Assembly (NCBI GenBank): GCA_937967375.1
Contig: CALCJF010000032.1
Coordinates: 1 to 31,066, forward strand
Length of the DNA: 31,066 nucleotides
From: an uncultured Leucobacter sp.
GTDB taxonomy: Bacteria; Actinomycetota; Actinomycetes; Actinomycetales; Microbacteriaceae
Direction: 5' to 3'
Positions within the stretch are counted from its first letter, which is position 1. The number at the start of each line of letters is the position of its first letter. This document shows, piece after piece, positions 30,405-31,066 of the stretch. A program made the position numbers and the translations under genes. Under the pieces are notes generated by a model. That model ran no database searches and had not been told where the DNA came from. It was given only the letters and a program-made list of their open reading frames with translations.

Positions 30405-31051
30405 CGCGCGACCCTCACCTTCTTCTCGATCTGACCCGCGATCAGACCGAGCGGAACGGTGATCAGCAGGTAGAAGCATGCGACTCCGACGAGAATCGCG
30501 ATCACGGCATTGCCGTTGTTGTTCGCCAGCTTCTGCGCGGTGGCGAAGAGCTCGACGACGAAGAATCCGCCAGCTACCGAGGTGTTCTTCGTCAGCGCGA
30601 TAAACACGTTGATGAGCGGCGGAACCACCATGCGCAGCGCTTGCGGCAGCACGATCAGAGTGAGGGTTTGACCAAACCCGAGACCGATTGAACGCGCCGC
30701 CTCGGCCTGCCCGACGGGCACACCGTTGATGCCGCTTCGCAACGCCTCTGCAACGAACGGCGAGGTGTACAGCGCGAGCGCCACGACCGCGAGCACCTCG
30801 TATGGCGGCAGCTTGGGGTTGATCAGGGGTAACACAAAGACCATGAACAAGAAGATGAGCGTCAGCGGCACGTTGCGAAAGAGCTCGGTGTACGCGGTCG
30901 CGAAGGCTCGCAGCGAGGCGACCGGCGAGATGCGCATGGTTGCGACCAGCAGCCCGAGCACCATTGCGCCGAGTCCGCCGAGCACGAGCATGCGAAGTGT
31001 CATGAGAAACCCGGCGAGAATCGAATCTGCGTTTTCGATCAGCACGTTCAT
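30401..31051 (-). CDS. glutamate-type amino acid ABC transporter permease (GluC-like)
   Basis: A 216-residue permease with about five helices. The family motifs ELFRNVPLTLIFLFMVF and the EAA loop AEALRSGINGVPVGQAEAARSIGLGFGQTL are clear; LPQALRMVVPPLINVFIALTKNTSVAG is the typical following segment. It matches GluC of the actinobacterial GluABCD importers, which take up glutamate and related acidic amino acids. It is translationally coupled to the second permease. A GGGAG ribosome binding site lies about 10 bases before the ATG at the window edge. The substrate-binding protein and ATPase genes should lie just beyond the right end. Confidence 0.88.
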   Translation of the reverse strand: MNVLIENADSILAGFLMTLRMLVLGGLGAMVLGLLVATMRISPVASLRAFATAYTELFRNVPLTLIFLFMVFVLPLINPKLPPYEVLAVVALALYTSPFVAEALRSGINGVPVGQAEAARSIGLGFGQTLTLIVLPQALRMVVPPLINVFIALTKNTSVAGGFFVVELFATAQKLANNNGNAVIAILVGVACFYLLITVPLGLIAGQIEKKVRVAR

Positions 31052-31066
31052 TGCGCGTTCACTCCC
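31052..31066 (-). other. window edge: possible end of an upstream gene
   Basis: These 15 bases hold the GluC ribosome binding site (GGGAG, 31062-31066) and a TGA at 31059-31061 that could be the stop of an upstream gene, as in gluB-gluC. Only about one codon would be visible, so nothing can be confirmed. Confidence 0.3.

Overview
The window reads as chromosomal DNA of a high-GC actinobacterium, most likely a Microbacteriaceae member near Leucobacter. The genus is inferred from overall gene style, not from any search. Supporting signs are two mycothiol enzymes (Mca, mycoredoxin-1), DUF4307, an actinobacterial IF2 with a long Gly/Pro/Ala linker, strong G/C third-position bias, many 4-base ATGA gene overlaps, and many start codons placed 5-7 bases after a TANNNT box (leaderless-type promoters).

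Layout, left to right. 1-143: 5' end of rpsL (S12), leaving the window on the minus strand behind a structured leader. 414-3460 (minus): mca, a small membrane protein and recQ, a likely operon. 3593-4501 (plus): DUF4307 protein and greA, closed by a hairpin. 4596-8557: a catabolic-looking module with an amidohydrolase and APC permease (minus) divergent from a TetR regulator (plus), with palindromes between them. 8587-12309: AI-2E-type exporter plus threonine ammonia-lyase (minus), and a YcaQ/AlkX-like DNA glycosylase (plus). 12344-12378: a 7-bp tandem repeat. 12376-15557 (minus): PiT phosphate transporter, small partner membrane protein, aldehyde dehydrogenase. 15754-16026: mycoredoxin (plus).

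16055-22395 (minus): truB, two membrane proteins, ribF, a SNF2-family helicase and pfkA. 22434-23351: mutY (plus). 23352-23660: a 309-base gene-free stretch packed with inverted repeats. 23661-24224: rbfA (minus) with a very acidic tail. 24378-26355 (plus): a Pro/Gln-rich DUF805 membrane protein, a short AraC-type regulator and a VOC protein. 26446-29494 (minus): ylxR and infB. 29574-31051 (minus): two permeases of a glutamate-type ABC importer.

The core genes ylxR, infB, rbfA, truB and ribF, which in many bacteria form one nusA-infB-type operon, are in the usual order here but are split by plus-strand genes. ylxR is preceded by ABC permeases rather than nusA. No CRISPR array, tRNA, rRNA, insertion sequence or phage gene was seen. 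I found no convincing new multi-gene defence or biosynthetic system. The most interesting signals are regulatory: a recurring leaderless-promoter geometry, an infB leader hairpin that covers its ribosome binding site, the hairpin island next to mutY/rbfA, and the operator-like palindromes of the TetR module.
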